A stretch of 30,968 nt of DNA from Pseudoluteimonas sp044226035 (GCA_044226035.1 JBGAHT010000034.1:1-30968), one strand, 5' to 3'; counted from the first letter of the stretch, positions 6,678 through 14,368 are shown. Made by a program: numbers and translations. The notes: generated by a model from the sequence alone, not told the origin.

Positions 6678-7783
6678 AGCTGCAGCGCCTGCTCGCGGTG
6701 ATGGCCAAGGAGTTGCGGCAGCTGCGCCGCGACCGGATCACGCTGGCGATGATCGTCGGCATCCCGGTGATGCAGCTGGTGCTGTTCGGCTACGCGATCA
6801 ACCTCAACCTGCGCGGGCTCTCGGCCGGCATCGCCGACCAGGCGAACACCGCCGGCTCGCGCGCGCTGGTGATGGACATGGTCGCGACCGGCGTGATCGA
6901 ACCCACGCTCGCGGCGAATACGCCGCAACAGCTGATGGATGCATTGCGCCGCGGCGAGATCAGCGTCGGCGTGGTGGTGCCGCCGGATTTCGAGCGCCGC
7001 CGCATCGACGGGCGCGAGGCGGTGCAGGTGCTGGTCGACGGCAGCGACACGGTGGTGCAGGGCGCGGCGCTGCAACTGGCGCAGATGCCGCTGGACGACA
7101 ACCGCGCGCTGGCGAACGCCAGCGGCGCGCGCGAAACCACGCCGCAGCAGATCGGCGTGGTCAGCTTCTACAACCCCGAGCGGCGCTCGGCGGTGAACAT
7201 CGTGCCGGGCCTGATCGGCGTGATCCTGACCATGACCATGGTGCTGTTCACCGGCGTGTCGATCGTGCGCGAGCGCGAACGCGGCAACATGGAGCTGCTG
7301 ATCGCCACGCCGATCACCCGCGGCGAACTGATGATCGGCAAGGTGCTGCCGTACGTGGCGATCGGCCTGGTGCAGACCACGCTGGTGCTGCTGCTCGGGT
7401 TGTGGCTGTTCCAGGTGCCGGTGCGCGGCAGCGTGCTCGACGTCTACCTCGCCGCGATGCTGCTGGTCGTCGCCAACCTCACCCTCGGCCTGCTGATCTC
7501 GACCCGCGCGCAGTCGCAGTTCCAGGCGATGCAGATGACGTTCTTCGTGTTCCTGCCGTCGATCCTGCTGTCGGGCTTCATGTTCCCGTTCGCCGGCATG
7601 CCGCGCGCGATCCAATGGTTCGCCGAGATCCTGCCGCTGACGCATTTCCTGCGCCTGATCCGCGGGATCATGCTGCGTGGCGCCGGCATCGCCGAACTCT
7701 GGCGCGACGTCGCCGCGCTGGTCGCTTTCACCGCGGTGATGATGACCGCGGCGATCTTGCGGTTCCGCAAGCGCCTCGACTAA
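6674..7783 (+). CDS. ABC-2 type exporter permease (YbhS/YbhR-like)
   Basis: A 369-residue inner-membrane protein with the ABC-2 permease layout. One N-terminal helix (ITLAMIVGIPVMQLVLFGYAI) is followed by a periplasmic domain of about 140 residues, then five to six helices at the C-terminal half. The conserved amphipathic segment VRERERGNMELLIATPITR and the helix pair after it are typical of the family. The YbhGFSR system has two different permeases; only one is present here, so a homodimeric membrane part is inferred. It starts by ATGA overlap with the ATPase gene. Its TAA stop (7781-7783) overlaps the stop of the convergent msrB by three nucleotides, leaving no room for a conventional terminator between them. 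Confidence 0.93.
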   Translation: MKLQRLLAVMAKELRQLRRDRITLAMIVGIPVMQLVLFGYAINLNLRGLSAGIADQANTAGSRALVMDMVATGVIEPTLAANTPQQLMDALRRGEISVGVVVPPDFERRRIDGREAVQVLVDGSDTVVQGAALQLAQMPLDDNRALANASGARETTPQQIGVVSFYNPERRSAVNIVPGLIGVILTMTMVLFTGVSIVRERERGNMELLIATPITRGELMIGKVLPYVAIGLVQTTLVLLLGLWLFQVPVRGSVLDVYLAAMLLVVANLTLGLLISTRAQSQFQAMQMTFFVFLPSILLSGFMFPFAGMPRAIQWFAEILPLTHFLRLIRGIMLRGAGIAELWRDVAALVAFTAVMMTAAILRFRKRLD

Positions 7784-8241
7784 CCGGGCGAGTGCGCCGA
7801 CCCGTCCTTGCGCAGGGCGACGCCGTTCATGCAGTAGCGCAGTCCGGATGGCGGTGGACCGTCGGGGAACACGTGGCCGAGGTGCGCGTCGCAGATGTTG
7901 CAGGTGGTTTCGATGCGCAGCATGCCGTGGCTGTCGTCGCTGCGGTAGGCGATCACGTCCGCCGCCACCGGCTGGGTGAACGACGGCCAGCCCGTGCCGG
8001 ATTCGAATTTTTCGCGGGCGTCGAACAGCAGGGTTCCGCAGCATGCGCAGCCATAGAGCCCCGGCGCGAACAGCCCGCACGAGGCGTGGCTGAAAGCGCG
8101 TTCGGTCCCGGCCTCGCGGGTGACGCGGAATTCCTCCGGACTGAGCTGCGCGCGCCATTCGTCGGCGGTCTTTTCGACCCGGCGCGGCGGCGGCGGATTC
8201 CCGTTCGCGGCGAGGGCGAGGACGTCAGGCCACTTCAGCAT
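7780..8241 (-). CDS. msrB: Peptide-methionine (R)-S-oxide reductase MsrB
   Basis: A 153-residue cytoplasmic enzyme that reduces methionine-R-sulfoxide in proteins. The zinc site is Cys65/Cys68 (in YGCACC) and Cys114/Cys117 (in TTCNICDAHLGHVF). The catalytic Cys is Cys137 in RYCMNG. The GWPSF motif appears as SGTGWPSF, with Thr where many MsrB proteins have the resolving Cys. Cys55 in SHASCGLF is a likely substitute, as in the known MsrB subclass with an alternative resolving Cys. The start ATG at 8241 overlaps the miaB 3' end by 17 nt, so the two are probably co-transcribed. Its end overlaps the convergent permease gene. Confidence 0.95.
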   Translation of the reverse strand: MLKWPDVLALAANGNPPPPRRVEKTADEWRAQLSPEEFRVTREAGTERAFSHASCGLFAPGLYGCACCGTLLFDAREKFESGTGWPSFTQPVAADVIAYRSDDSHGMLRIETTCNICDAHLGHVFPDGPPPSGLRYCMNGVALRKDGSAHSPG

Positions 8242-9646
8242 GGGAATCCTCCATCGCATCGGAAGTCGTCGCCACGCGCCCACGCAGCGAATTGCTCATC
8301 GCCTCGGTGATGACCACATCGGCGAACTGCCCGATGAGCCGCTTCGGCGCGGGGAAGTTCACCGAGCGCATGTTCTCGGTCTTGCCGGTGAGCTCGTCCG
8401 GATTCTTCTTTGACGGGCCTTCCACCAGCACGGTCTGCACGCTGCCGACCATCGCCTGCGAAATGCCCATCGCGTGCGCGTTGATGTGCTTCTGCAGCCG
8501 ATCCAGCCGCACGTGCTTTTCGGCATCGGAGACGCTGTCTTCCAAATCCGCGGCCGGCGTGCCGGGGCGGCGCGAGTAGATGAAGGAGAAGCTCTGGTCG
8601 AAGCCCACGTCCTCGATCAGCTTCATGGTCTTGTCGAAGTCGGCGTCGGTCTCGCCGGGGAAACCGACGATGAAGTCCGAGCTGATCGAGATGTCCGGGC
8701 GCACCGCGCGCAGCTTGCGGATCTTCTGCTTGAATTCCAGCGCGGTGTAGCCGCGCTTCATCGCCGCCAGCACGCGGTCGCTGCCCGATTGCACCGGCAG
8801 GTGCAGAAAGTTCGCCAGCTTGGGCACGTCGCGGTAGGCCTCGATGAGCGAATCGGAGAACTCCAGCGGGTGCGAGGTGGTGAAGCGGATGCGGCCGATG
8901 TCGTCGATCTCGGCGATCGCGCGGATCAGCAGGCCGAGGTCCGCGATTTCGCCGTCGCCGAATGGCCCGCGGTAGGCGTTGACGTTCTGGCCGAGCAGGT
9001 TGACCTCGCGCACGCCCTGGGCCGCCAGTTGCGCGACTTCGACCAGCACGTCCTCGAACGGGCGGCTGACTTCCTCGCCGCGGGTGTAGGGCACCACGCA
9101 GAAGCTGCAGTACTTGCTGCAGCCTTCCATGATCGAGACGAAGGCGCTCGGGCCTTCCGCGCGCGGTTCCGGCAGGCGGTCGAACTTCTCGATCTCGGGG
9201 AAGCTGATGTCCACCTGCGGCTGGCCGGAGGCGCGGCGCTCGCGGATCAGCTCCGGCAGGCGGTGCAGGGTCTGCGGGCCGAACACCAGGTCGACGTAGG
9301 GCGCGCGCTTGACGATGCCCGCGCCTTCCTGCGAGGCCACGCAGCCGCCGACGCCGATCAGCACCGGCCTGCCGTCCTGTTTCAGCGACTTCCAGCGGCC
9401 GAGCTGGCTGAACACCTTTTCCTGCGCCTTCTCGCGGATCGAGCAGGTGTTGACCAGGATCACGTCCGCCTCGGTGGCGTCGTCGGTCAGTTCGAGGCCT
9501 TCGTGTTCGGCCAGAACGTCGGCCATCTTCGCCGAATCGTACTCGTTCATCTGGCAACCGTGGGTTTCGATGAACACTTTTCCGCGGCGCGGAGCGGCGG
9601 TCGCGGGCGCGGCCGGCGGGGCGGCCTCGAGCGGGGCTTGGATCAT
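8225..9646 (-). CDS. miaB: tRNA-2-methylthio-N6-dimethylallyladenosine synthase MiaB
   Basis: A 473-residue radical-SAM methylthiotransferase that modifies A37 of tRNAs reading UNN codons. The N-terminal UPF0004 domain supplies the auxiliary cluster cysteines Cys31 (THGCQMNEYDSAK), Cys68 (VNTCSIREKA) and Cys102 (GGCVASQEG). The radical-SAM triad is Cys176, Cys180 and Cys183 (GCSKYCSFC). A TRAM domain ends the protein (TVLVEGPSKK, then RSVNFPAP and GQFADVVITEA). The Ala/Pro-rich first 20 residues look like a lineage-specific tail. ATG at 9646 has a GGAG about 9 nt upstream, and TAATCT (complement of 9695-9700) is a possible -10. In many relatives phoH follows directly; here msrB and the exporter module intervene. 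Confidence 0.97.
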   Translation of the reverse strand: MIQAPLEAAPPAAPATAAPRRGKVFIETHGCQMNEYDSAKMADVLAEHEGLELTDDATEADVILVNTCSIREKAQEKVFSQLGRWKSLKQDGRPVLIGVGGCVASQEGAGIVKRAPYVDLVFGPQTLHRLPELIRERRASGQPQVDISFPEIEKFDRLPEPRAEGPSAFVSIMEGCSKYCSFCVVPYTRGEEVSRPFEDVLVEVAQLAAQGVREVNLLGQNVNAYRGPFGDGEIADLGLLIRAIAEIDDIGRIRFTTSHPLEFSDSLIEAYRDVPKLANFLHLPVQSGSDRVLAAMKRGYTALEFKQKIRKLRAVRPDISISSDFIVGFPGETDADFDKTMKLIEDVGFDQSFSFIYSRRPGTPAADLEDSVSDAEKHVRLDRLQKHINAHAMGISQAMVGSVQTVLVEGPSKKNPDELTGKTENMRSVNFPAPKRLIGQFADVVITEAMSNSLRGRVATTSDAMEDSHAEVA

Positions 9647-9819
9647 GTCTCGTCTCCGGGGCGCGGTGGGTAATCCGGGCCGGTTGAAGGCGCGAGATTA
9701 GCAGACGCCCCGACGCAGCCGGTCCGCGCGCGCCGGTCCGGGCCCGGCGCGGACGGCGGCGATGGAAGGGGCCGGCGGGCCGAAACGCGAACGCGGTCGC
9801 GTTCAAGGAAATCAAAGGC

Positions 9820-9848
9820 TTGTCAAGGATTTCGAATCGGGGGATAGT
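9820..9848 (+). promoter_or_regulatory. Candidate sigma-70 promoter giving a leaderless transglycosylase mRNA
   Basis: TTGTCA (9820-9825) and GATAGT (9843-9848) are separated by 17 nt, a good match in spacing and reasonable in sequence to the housekeeping consensus. Transcription would start at about 9855-9856, which is the ATG of the lytic transglycosylase gene. No Shine-Dalgarno sequence precedes that ATG, consistent with a leaderless transcript. The rest of 9647-9855 shows no gene. Confidence 0.5.
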
Positions 9849-9855
9849 CCGGCGC

Positions 9856-10755
9856 ATGAGGGGATGGGGAATCGTCTGGTGCGTGCTGGGGCTGCTTGCG
9901 GCCGGTCCGGCCGTGGCCGGCACCTTGTACCGCTGCGACGGCGCCGATGGCGGGCGCAGCTATGTCAGCAAGCGCGTTCCGGGCGCGAAGTGCGTCGCGA
10001 TCAGCAGCTACCAGGACGTGCGGCGCGCGCCCGCGGCATCGGCCCCGGCGGCCTCCGGCAACGCCACCGCCACGGTCCGCGTGGACGGCTCCCCGGCCAG
10101 CGAGGTGTTGCCGGCCGCCGCGCCGAAAACCGCCTCCGGCCCGCCGCCGGCCAAGGCGAAGTTCGTGCGCATGGCCACGTCCACGATCTATTCCTACGTG
10201 GACGCCAACGGCATCCGCAATTTCAGCAACCGGCGGCCGCGCGGCGTGGCCAACGTCAGCGCGCACTCGATCCAGTACGCCGTCTTCCAGATGGAAACCT
10301 GCTACGCCTGCGGCCTGCAGCCGGGCGTCGATTTCGGCAAGACCCGGCTCAACACCAGCGCGTATAAGGACGAGATCGCCCAGGCTTCGCGCGATTACGG
10401 GGTGGACGAGGCGGTCATCCGCGCGGTCATCCACGCCGAATCCGCGTTCCGGCCGACCGCGCTGTCGCGGGTCGGGGCGCAGGGCCTGATGCAGCTGATG
10501 CCGGCGACCGCCCGCCGCTTCGGGGTCTCCGATTCCTACAACGCGGCGCAGAACATCCAGGGCGGCGTGCAGTACCTGGCCTGGCTGCTCAAGCGCTACG
10601 GCGGCGACCTCAAGCTCGCCGCGGCCGGCTACAACGCCGGCGAGGGCGCCGTGGACAAGTACCGGGGCGTGCCCCCGTACAGCGAGACCCGGCGCTACGT
10701 GGACCGGGTTTCGACCCTGGCCGAACGCTACCGCGGCAGCCTTGCCCAGCGCTGA
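9856..10755 (+). CDS. Secreted lytic transglycosylase (SLT domain) with two DUF4124-like segments
   Basis: A 299-residue exported protein. A signal peptide (MRGWGIVWCVLGLLAAGPAVAG) is followed by a DUF4124-like segment (TLYRCDGADGGRSYVSKRVPG), a Pro/Ala-rich linker (about 55-105), and a second similar segment (IYSYVDANGIRNFSNRRP). The C-terminal SLT domain cleaves peptidoglycan glycan strands. Catalytic Glu195 lies in IHAESAFRPTALS, followed by GAQGLMQLMPATARRFGV and the AAGYNAGEGAV motif. Cys residues in YRCDG, AKCVA and CYACG could form disulfides. ATG 9856 is preferred over an in-frame TTG at 9820 because the latter would sit in the -35 box of the likely promoter. The gene stands alone, ahead of petA. 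Confidence 0.93.
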   Translation: MRGWGIVWCVLGLLAAGPAVAGTLYRCDGADGGRSYVSKRVPGAKCVAISSYQDVRRAPAASAPAASGNATATVRVDGSPASEVLPAAAPKTASGPPPAKAKFVRMATSTIYSYVDANGIRNFSNRRPRGVANVSAHSIQYAVFQMETCYACGLQPGVDFGKTRLNTSAYKDEIAQASRDYGVDEAVIRAVIHAESAFRPTALSRVGAQGLMQLMPATARRFGVSDSYNAAQNIQGGVQYLAWLLKRYGGDLKLAAAGYNAGEGAVDKYRGVPPYSETRRYVDRVSTLAERYRGSLAQR

Positions 10756-10769
10756 GGCCGTTGCCGGCG

Positions 10770-10799
10770 TTGTCGGCCGATTCAGCGTTCCGTTACACT
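10770..10799 (+). promoter_or_regulatory. Candidate promoter of the petABC operon
   Basis: TTGTCG (10770-10775), an 18-nt spacer and TACACT (10794-10799) resemble a housekeeping promoter. They lie about 80 nt upstream of petA in the only noncoding gap before this operon (10756-10881). The ribosome binding site of petA, GGAG, follows at 10873-10876. Confidence 0.4.
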
Positions 10800-10881
10800 T
10801 CGCCGTCTTTATGCGGCGGCCCGTCTCCGCGTCATCGCGCGGCTTCACGGGCGGTCTGGGCCAGGATCCACGGAGCACCGG

Positions 10882-11514
10882 ATGGCTATTGAAACAACGA
10901 TGAACCCCGCCAGCGACGGGGACGGACCGGACGACACGGGCCGGCGCAAGTTCCTGACCGCGACCACCGCGGTCGTCGGCGCGGTCGGGGTCGGATTCGC
11001 CGCGGTCCCGTTCATCAAGTCCTGGAACCCGAGCGAGCGCGCCAAGCAGGCCGGCGCCCCGATCAAGGTCGACATCTCCGCGCTGCAGGAAGCCCAGCAG
11101 CTGACCGTCGCCTGGCGCGGCAAGCCGCACTACGTCGTGCGCCGCACCAAGGCCATGCTCGCCACGCTGCCGGAAATGGATTCGACGGTGCTGGACCCGA
11201 AGTCCAGCAACGGCGACCAGCAGCCGAAGTACGCGCAGAACGAATACCGCTCGATCAAGCCCGAGATCCTGGTGATCGAGGCGGTCTGCACCCACCTCGG
11301 CTGCGCGCCGGAGTTCGTGCCGGAGATCAGGCCGCAGCCGTTCTACGAGGACTGGAAGGGCGGCTACTTCTGCCCCTGCCACAAGTCGAAGTACGACCTC
11401 GCCGGCCGCGTGTTCAAGGCGCAGCCGGCGCCGGCCAACCTGCCGGTGCCGCCGTACCACTTCATCGACGACAACACGATCGAGATCGGCGTCAACCCGA
11501 CGGGAGCCGCGTAA
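10882..11514 (+). CDS. petA: Ubiquinol-cytochrome c reductase iron-sulfur (Rieske) subunit
   Basis: A 210-residue Rieske protein of the cytochrome bc1 complex. It passes electrons from ubiquinol at the Qo site to cytochrome c1 on the periplasmic side. The N-terminus carries a twin-arginine-like signal anchor, GRRKFLTATT, followed by a hydrophobic helix. The 2Fe-2S ligands are in CTHLGC (Cys136, His138, Cys141) and CPCH (Cys164, Cys166, His167); Cys141 and Cys166 would form the disulfide. The C-terminus ends in a beta-rich segment. ATG 10882 is preceded by GGAGCACCGG, a good ribosome binding site; an in-frame ATG at 10900 is less likely. It is the first gene of petABC, 3 nt before petB. Confidence 0.97.
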   Translation: MAIETTMNPASDGDGPDDTGRRKFLTATTAVVGAVGVGFAAVPFIKSWNPSERAKQAGAPIKVDISALQEAQQLTVAWRGKPHYVVRRTKAMLATLPEMDSTVLDPKSSNGDQQPKYAQNEYRSIKPEILVIEAVCTHLGCAPEFVPEIRPQPFYEDWKGGYFCPCHKSKYDLAGRVFKAQPAPANLPVPPYHFIDDNTIEIGVNPTGAA

Positions 11515-11517
11515 GCC

Positions 11518-12789
11518 ATGAGCAACGTGATCACGCGCACCGCGAACAACGTGTGGGACTGGGTCAACGCCCGCGCGCCCGCGCTCATGCCGATGTACCG
11601 CAAGCACATGAGCGAGTACTACGCGCCGAAGAACTTCAACTTCTGGTACTACTTCGGCTCGCTCGCCCTGCTGGTGCTGGTCAACCAGATCGTCACCGGC
11701 ATCTTCCTGACGATGCAGTTCAAGCCCAGCGCGGCCGAGGCGTTCGCCTCGGTCGAGTACATCATGCGCGACGTGGAATGGGGCTGGCTGATCCGCTACA
11801 TGCACTCCACCGGCGCGTCGCTGTTCTTCATCGTCGTGTACCTGCACATGTTCCGCGGCCTGATGTACGGCAGCTACCAGAAGCCGCGCGAGCTGGTGTG
11901 GCTGCTGGGCATGGTCATCTACCTGGTGCTGATGGCCGAGGCGTTCATGGGCTACGTGCTGCCCTGGGGGCAGATGTCGTTCTGGGGCGCGAAGGTGATC
12001 ATCTCGCTGTTCGGCGCGATCCCGGTCGTCGGCAACGGCCTGACCGAATGGATCATGGGCGACTACATCCCCTCGGACGCCACGCTCAACCGCTTCTTCG
12101 CCCTGCACGTCATCGCGCTGCCGCTGGTGCTGCTGCTGCTGGTGGTGCTGCACCTGGGCGCGCTGCACGAAGTGGGTTCGAACAACCCCGAGGGCGTGGA
12201 CATCAAGCACGGCCCGAAGGGCAACCGCTGGTCGCCGACCGCGCCGGCCGACGGCATCCCGTTCCACCCGTACTACACGGTGAAGGACATCTTCGGCACC
12301 GGCTTCTTCCTGGCCATCGCCGCCTTCATCATCTTCTTCGCGCCGACCTTCGGCGGCTGGTTCCTCGAGCACGACAACTTCACCGCGGCCAACCCGATGG
12401 TGACGCCCGAGCACATCAAGCCGGTGTGGTACTTCACCCCGTACTACGCGATGTTGCGCGTGGTGCCGTCGTTCTTCGGGATCAAGCTGTGGGGCGTGCT
12501 GGTGATGTTCGGCGCGATCGTGCTGCTGTTCCTGGTGCCGTGGCTGGACAAGTCGAAGGTCAAGTCCTACCGCTCCCGCGGCCCGCTGTCGTGGACGATG
12601 CTCGCGATCTTCGTGGTCAGCTTCCTGTGGCTGATGAAGATCGGCGCCGGCCCCGGCACCGACCCGGTCGAGGCGATCATCGGCCGCGTGCTCACTTTCC
12701 TCTACTACGCCTTCTTCATCACCATGCCGGTGTGGACGAAGATCGACAGGACCAAGCCGGTGCCGGAACGGGTGACGATGCATGACTAA
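11518..12789 (+). CDS. petB: Cytochrome b of the bc1 complex
   Basis: A 423-residue inner-membrane protein with about eight transmembrane helices, binding hemes bL and bH and forming the Qo and Qi quinone sites. The helix B/D heme-ligand regions are visible as MHSTGASLFFIVVYLHMFRG and LHVIALPLVLLLLVVLH. The Qo-site signature reads PVWY (residues 302-305) instead of the common PEWY, so the usual Glu is Val. This is a natural variant known among beta/gammaproteobacteria. The last segment FVVSFLWLMKIGAGPGTDPVEAIIGR is typical of the proteobacterial form. It lies 3 nt after petA and overlaps petC by 8 nt, so all three are translated from one message. Confidence 0.97.
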   Translation: MSNVITRTANNVWDWVNARAPALMPMYRKHMSEYYAPKNFNFWYYFGSLALLVLVNQIVTGIFLTMQFKPSAAEAFASVEYIMRDVEWGWLIRYMHSTGASLFFIVVYLHMFRGLMYGSYQKPRELVWLLGMVIYLVLMAEAFMGYVLPWGQMSFWGAKVIISLFGAIPVVGNGLTEWIMGDYIPSDATLNRFFALHVIALPLVLLLLVVLHLGALHEVGSNNPEGVDIKHGPKGNRWSPTAPADGIPFHPYYTVKDIFGTGFFLAIAAFIIFFAPTFGGWFLEHDNFTAANPMVTPEHIKPVWYFTPYYAMLRVVPSFFGIKLWGVLVMFGAIVLLFLVPWLDKSKVKSYRSRGPLSWTMLAIFVVSFLWLMKIGAGPGTDPVEAIIGRVLTFLYYAFFITMPVWTKIDRTKPVPERVTMHD

Positions 12790-13525
12790 GTTCGCATTCC
12801 GACTGCTGCCCGCGCTGCTGGCGGGCTTGTTCGCCGCGGCGCCGGCGCTGGCCGAGGAAACCGCCGGCCTGATGCACGCCGGCACCGACCTGGGCGACCA
12901 GGCCTCGCTGCAACGCGGCGCGCAGTTGTTCATGAACAACTGCTCGGGCTGCCATTCGCTGCAGTACCTGCGCTATTCGCGCATGGCCAGCGACCTGGGC
13001 CTGACCGAGCAGGAGGTGATGGACAACCTCAACTTCACCGGCGGCAAGATCGGCGACCAGGTGCACGTCGCGCTGACCGAGGACCAGGCCAAGCAGTTCT
13101 TCGGCAAGATGCCGCCGGACCTGAGCCTGATCGCGCGCGTGCGCGGCACGGACTGGATCTACACCTACCTGAAGTCGTTCTACCTCGACGAAACGCGGCC
13201 GCTGGGCTGGAACAACAAGCTGTTCCCGAACGCGTCGATGCCGAACCCGCTGTGGGAGATGCAGGGCCTGCAGCAGCCGGTCTACGGCAAGGCCGAAGCA
13301 GGCGGCGACCGCCCGGTCGAGAAGCTGGTGCTGGCGACGCCGGGCTCGCAGACGCCCGCGCAGTTCGACCAGAGCGTGCGCGACATCACCGCCTTCCTCG
13401 AGTACGCCGGCGAGCCGGCGGCGCTCAAGCGCCAGAGCCTGGGCGTGTGGGTGGTGCTGTTCCTCGCATTCTTCACCTTCCTCGCCTGGCTGCTCAAGAA
13501 GGAATTCTGGAAGGACGTGCACTAG
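12782..13525 (+). CDS. petC: Cytochrome c1 of the bc1 complex
   Basis: A 247-residue c-type cytochrome that accepts electrons from the Rieske protein and passes them to a soluble or membrane cytochrome c. It has a cleavable signal peptide (FRLLPALLAGLFAAAPALAE), one heme-binding motif CSGCH (Cys54, Cys57, His58) and a likely axial Met in NASMPNPLWEM. The C-terminal membrane anchor is GVWVVLFLAFFTFLAWLLKK, ending in positively charged residues on the cytoplasmic side. The start overlaps the petB 3' end by 8 nt. About 93 nt of noncoding DNA with no clear terminator separates it from sspA, so read-through is possible. Confidence 0.96.
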   Translation: MTKFAFRLLPALLAGLFAAAPALAEETAGLMHAGTDLGDQASLQRGAQLFMNNCSGCHSLQYLRYSRMASDLGLTEQEVMDNLNFTGGKIGDQVHVALTEDQAKQFFGKMPPDLSLIARVRGTDWIYTYLKSFYLDETRPLGWNNKLFPNASMPNPLWEMQGLQQPVYGKAEAGGDRPVEKLVLATPGSQTPAQFDQSVRDITAFLEYAGEPAALKRQSLGVWVVLFLAFFTFLAWLLKKEFWKDVH

Positions 13526-13618
13526 CCGCGGCCCACGACGCGGCGACCGGGGCGACCGTCCGCACGGGGTGGACGGCGCCGATGCGGCCGGCGGATTCCG
13601 GCTGTATGGAGAAGGCCG

Positions 13619-14257
13619 ATGATGGCTGCGAGTCCGCGTATGCGTAATGCCCTGACCCTGTTTTCCTCGGTGGACGACGTGCTGTGCCACCGCGTGCGCC
13701 TCGTCCTCGCGGCGAAGGGCGTCACCTACGACTTCATCCCGGTGGATCCGCAGAATCCGCCCGAGGACCTGGTCGACCTCAACCCGTACCACTCGGTGCC
13801 GACCCTGGTCGAACGCGACCTGGTGCTGTACGCCGCCTCGGTGGTCAGCGAATACCTCGACGAGCGTTATCCGCATCCGCCGCTGATGCCGGTCGATCCG
13901 CTCTCGCGCGCGCGCCTGCGCCTGGCGATGCTGCGCATCGAGCACGACTGGGTGCCGCAGGTGCAGGCGATCCAGCTCGGCAACAAGCAGCAGGCCGAGG
14001 CCGGGCGCAAGCGCCTGAAGGAGCTGCTTACCGCCGCGGTGCCGCTGTTCAAGGCCAGCAAGTTCTTCCTGAACCCGGAAATGAGCCTCGCCGACTGCGC
14101 GATGGCGCCGATCATCTGGCGCCTGGAGGCGCTCGACATCCCGCTGCCGAAGGACGGCAAGGTGATCGAGGACTACGGCAACCGCATCTTCCGCAACCCG
14201 GGCTTCCTGCGCAGCCTCACCCCGCAGGAACGCAACCTGCGCGAGATTCCGGCGTGA
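13619..14257 (+). CDS. sspA: Stringent starvation protein A (GST-like, RNA polymerase-associated)
   Basis: A 212-residue protein with the glutathione S-transferase fold. SspA proteins bind RNA polymerase and modulate transcription during starvation and acid stress rather than acting as transferases. The N-terminal thioredoxin-like domain begins LTLFSSVDDVLCHRVRLVLA and contains HSVPTLVERDLVLYAASVV. The helical C-terminal domain includes MSLADCAMAPIIWRLEAL, a family signature. Two Met codons (13619, 13622) and a third at 13637 are possible starts; an AGAAGG lies just upstream of the first. Adjacent to sspB, as in E. coli and most gammaproteobacteria, and here downstream of petABC, also a common order. 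Confidence 0.95.
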   Translation: MMAASPRMRNALTLFSSVDDVLCHRVRLVLAAKGVTYDFIPVDPQNPPEDLVDLNPYHSVPTLVERDLVLYAASVVSEYLDERYPHPPLMPVDPLSRARLRLAMLRIEHDWVPQVQAIQLGNKQQAEAGRKRLKELLTAAVPLFKASKFFLNPEMSLADCAMAPIIWRLEALDIPLPKDGKVIEDYGNRIFRNPGFLRSLTPQERNLREIPA

Positions 14258-14261
14258 AACC

Positions 14262-14359
14262 GGGATTCGCGATTGGTGATTCGTGATTCGCAGGGCGAAT
14301 GCGGACGCGGGTTGCCGTGGCGCGCTTTTGCGGATCGCCAATCCCGAATCCCCAATCAC
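14262..14359. repeat. Imperfect inverted repeat of GATT-rich units between sspA and sspB
   Basis: The gap between sspA and sspB holds GGGATTCGCGATTGGTGATT-type sequence (14262-14290) and, inverted, CGGATCGCCAATCCCGAATC-type sequence (14331-14359). The arms match at roughly two-thirds of positions and are built from tandem GATTNG units. Such GATTCGG-unit repeats recur between genes in xanthomonads, so this is probably a dispersed element. It may also supply RNA structure between the two ssp genes. Confidence 0.6.
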
Positions 14360-14368
14360 TGCTTCACC

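Noticed and set aside
9823..12939. A minus-strand open frame of over 1000 codons across the transglycosylase and petABC region
   Set aside because: It lies opposite well-defined plus-strand genes and its product is a low-complexity Arg/His/Ala/Gly mixture, the usual antisense shadow in G+C-rich DNA.
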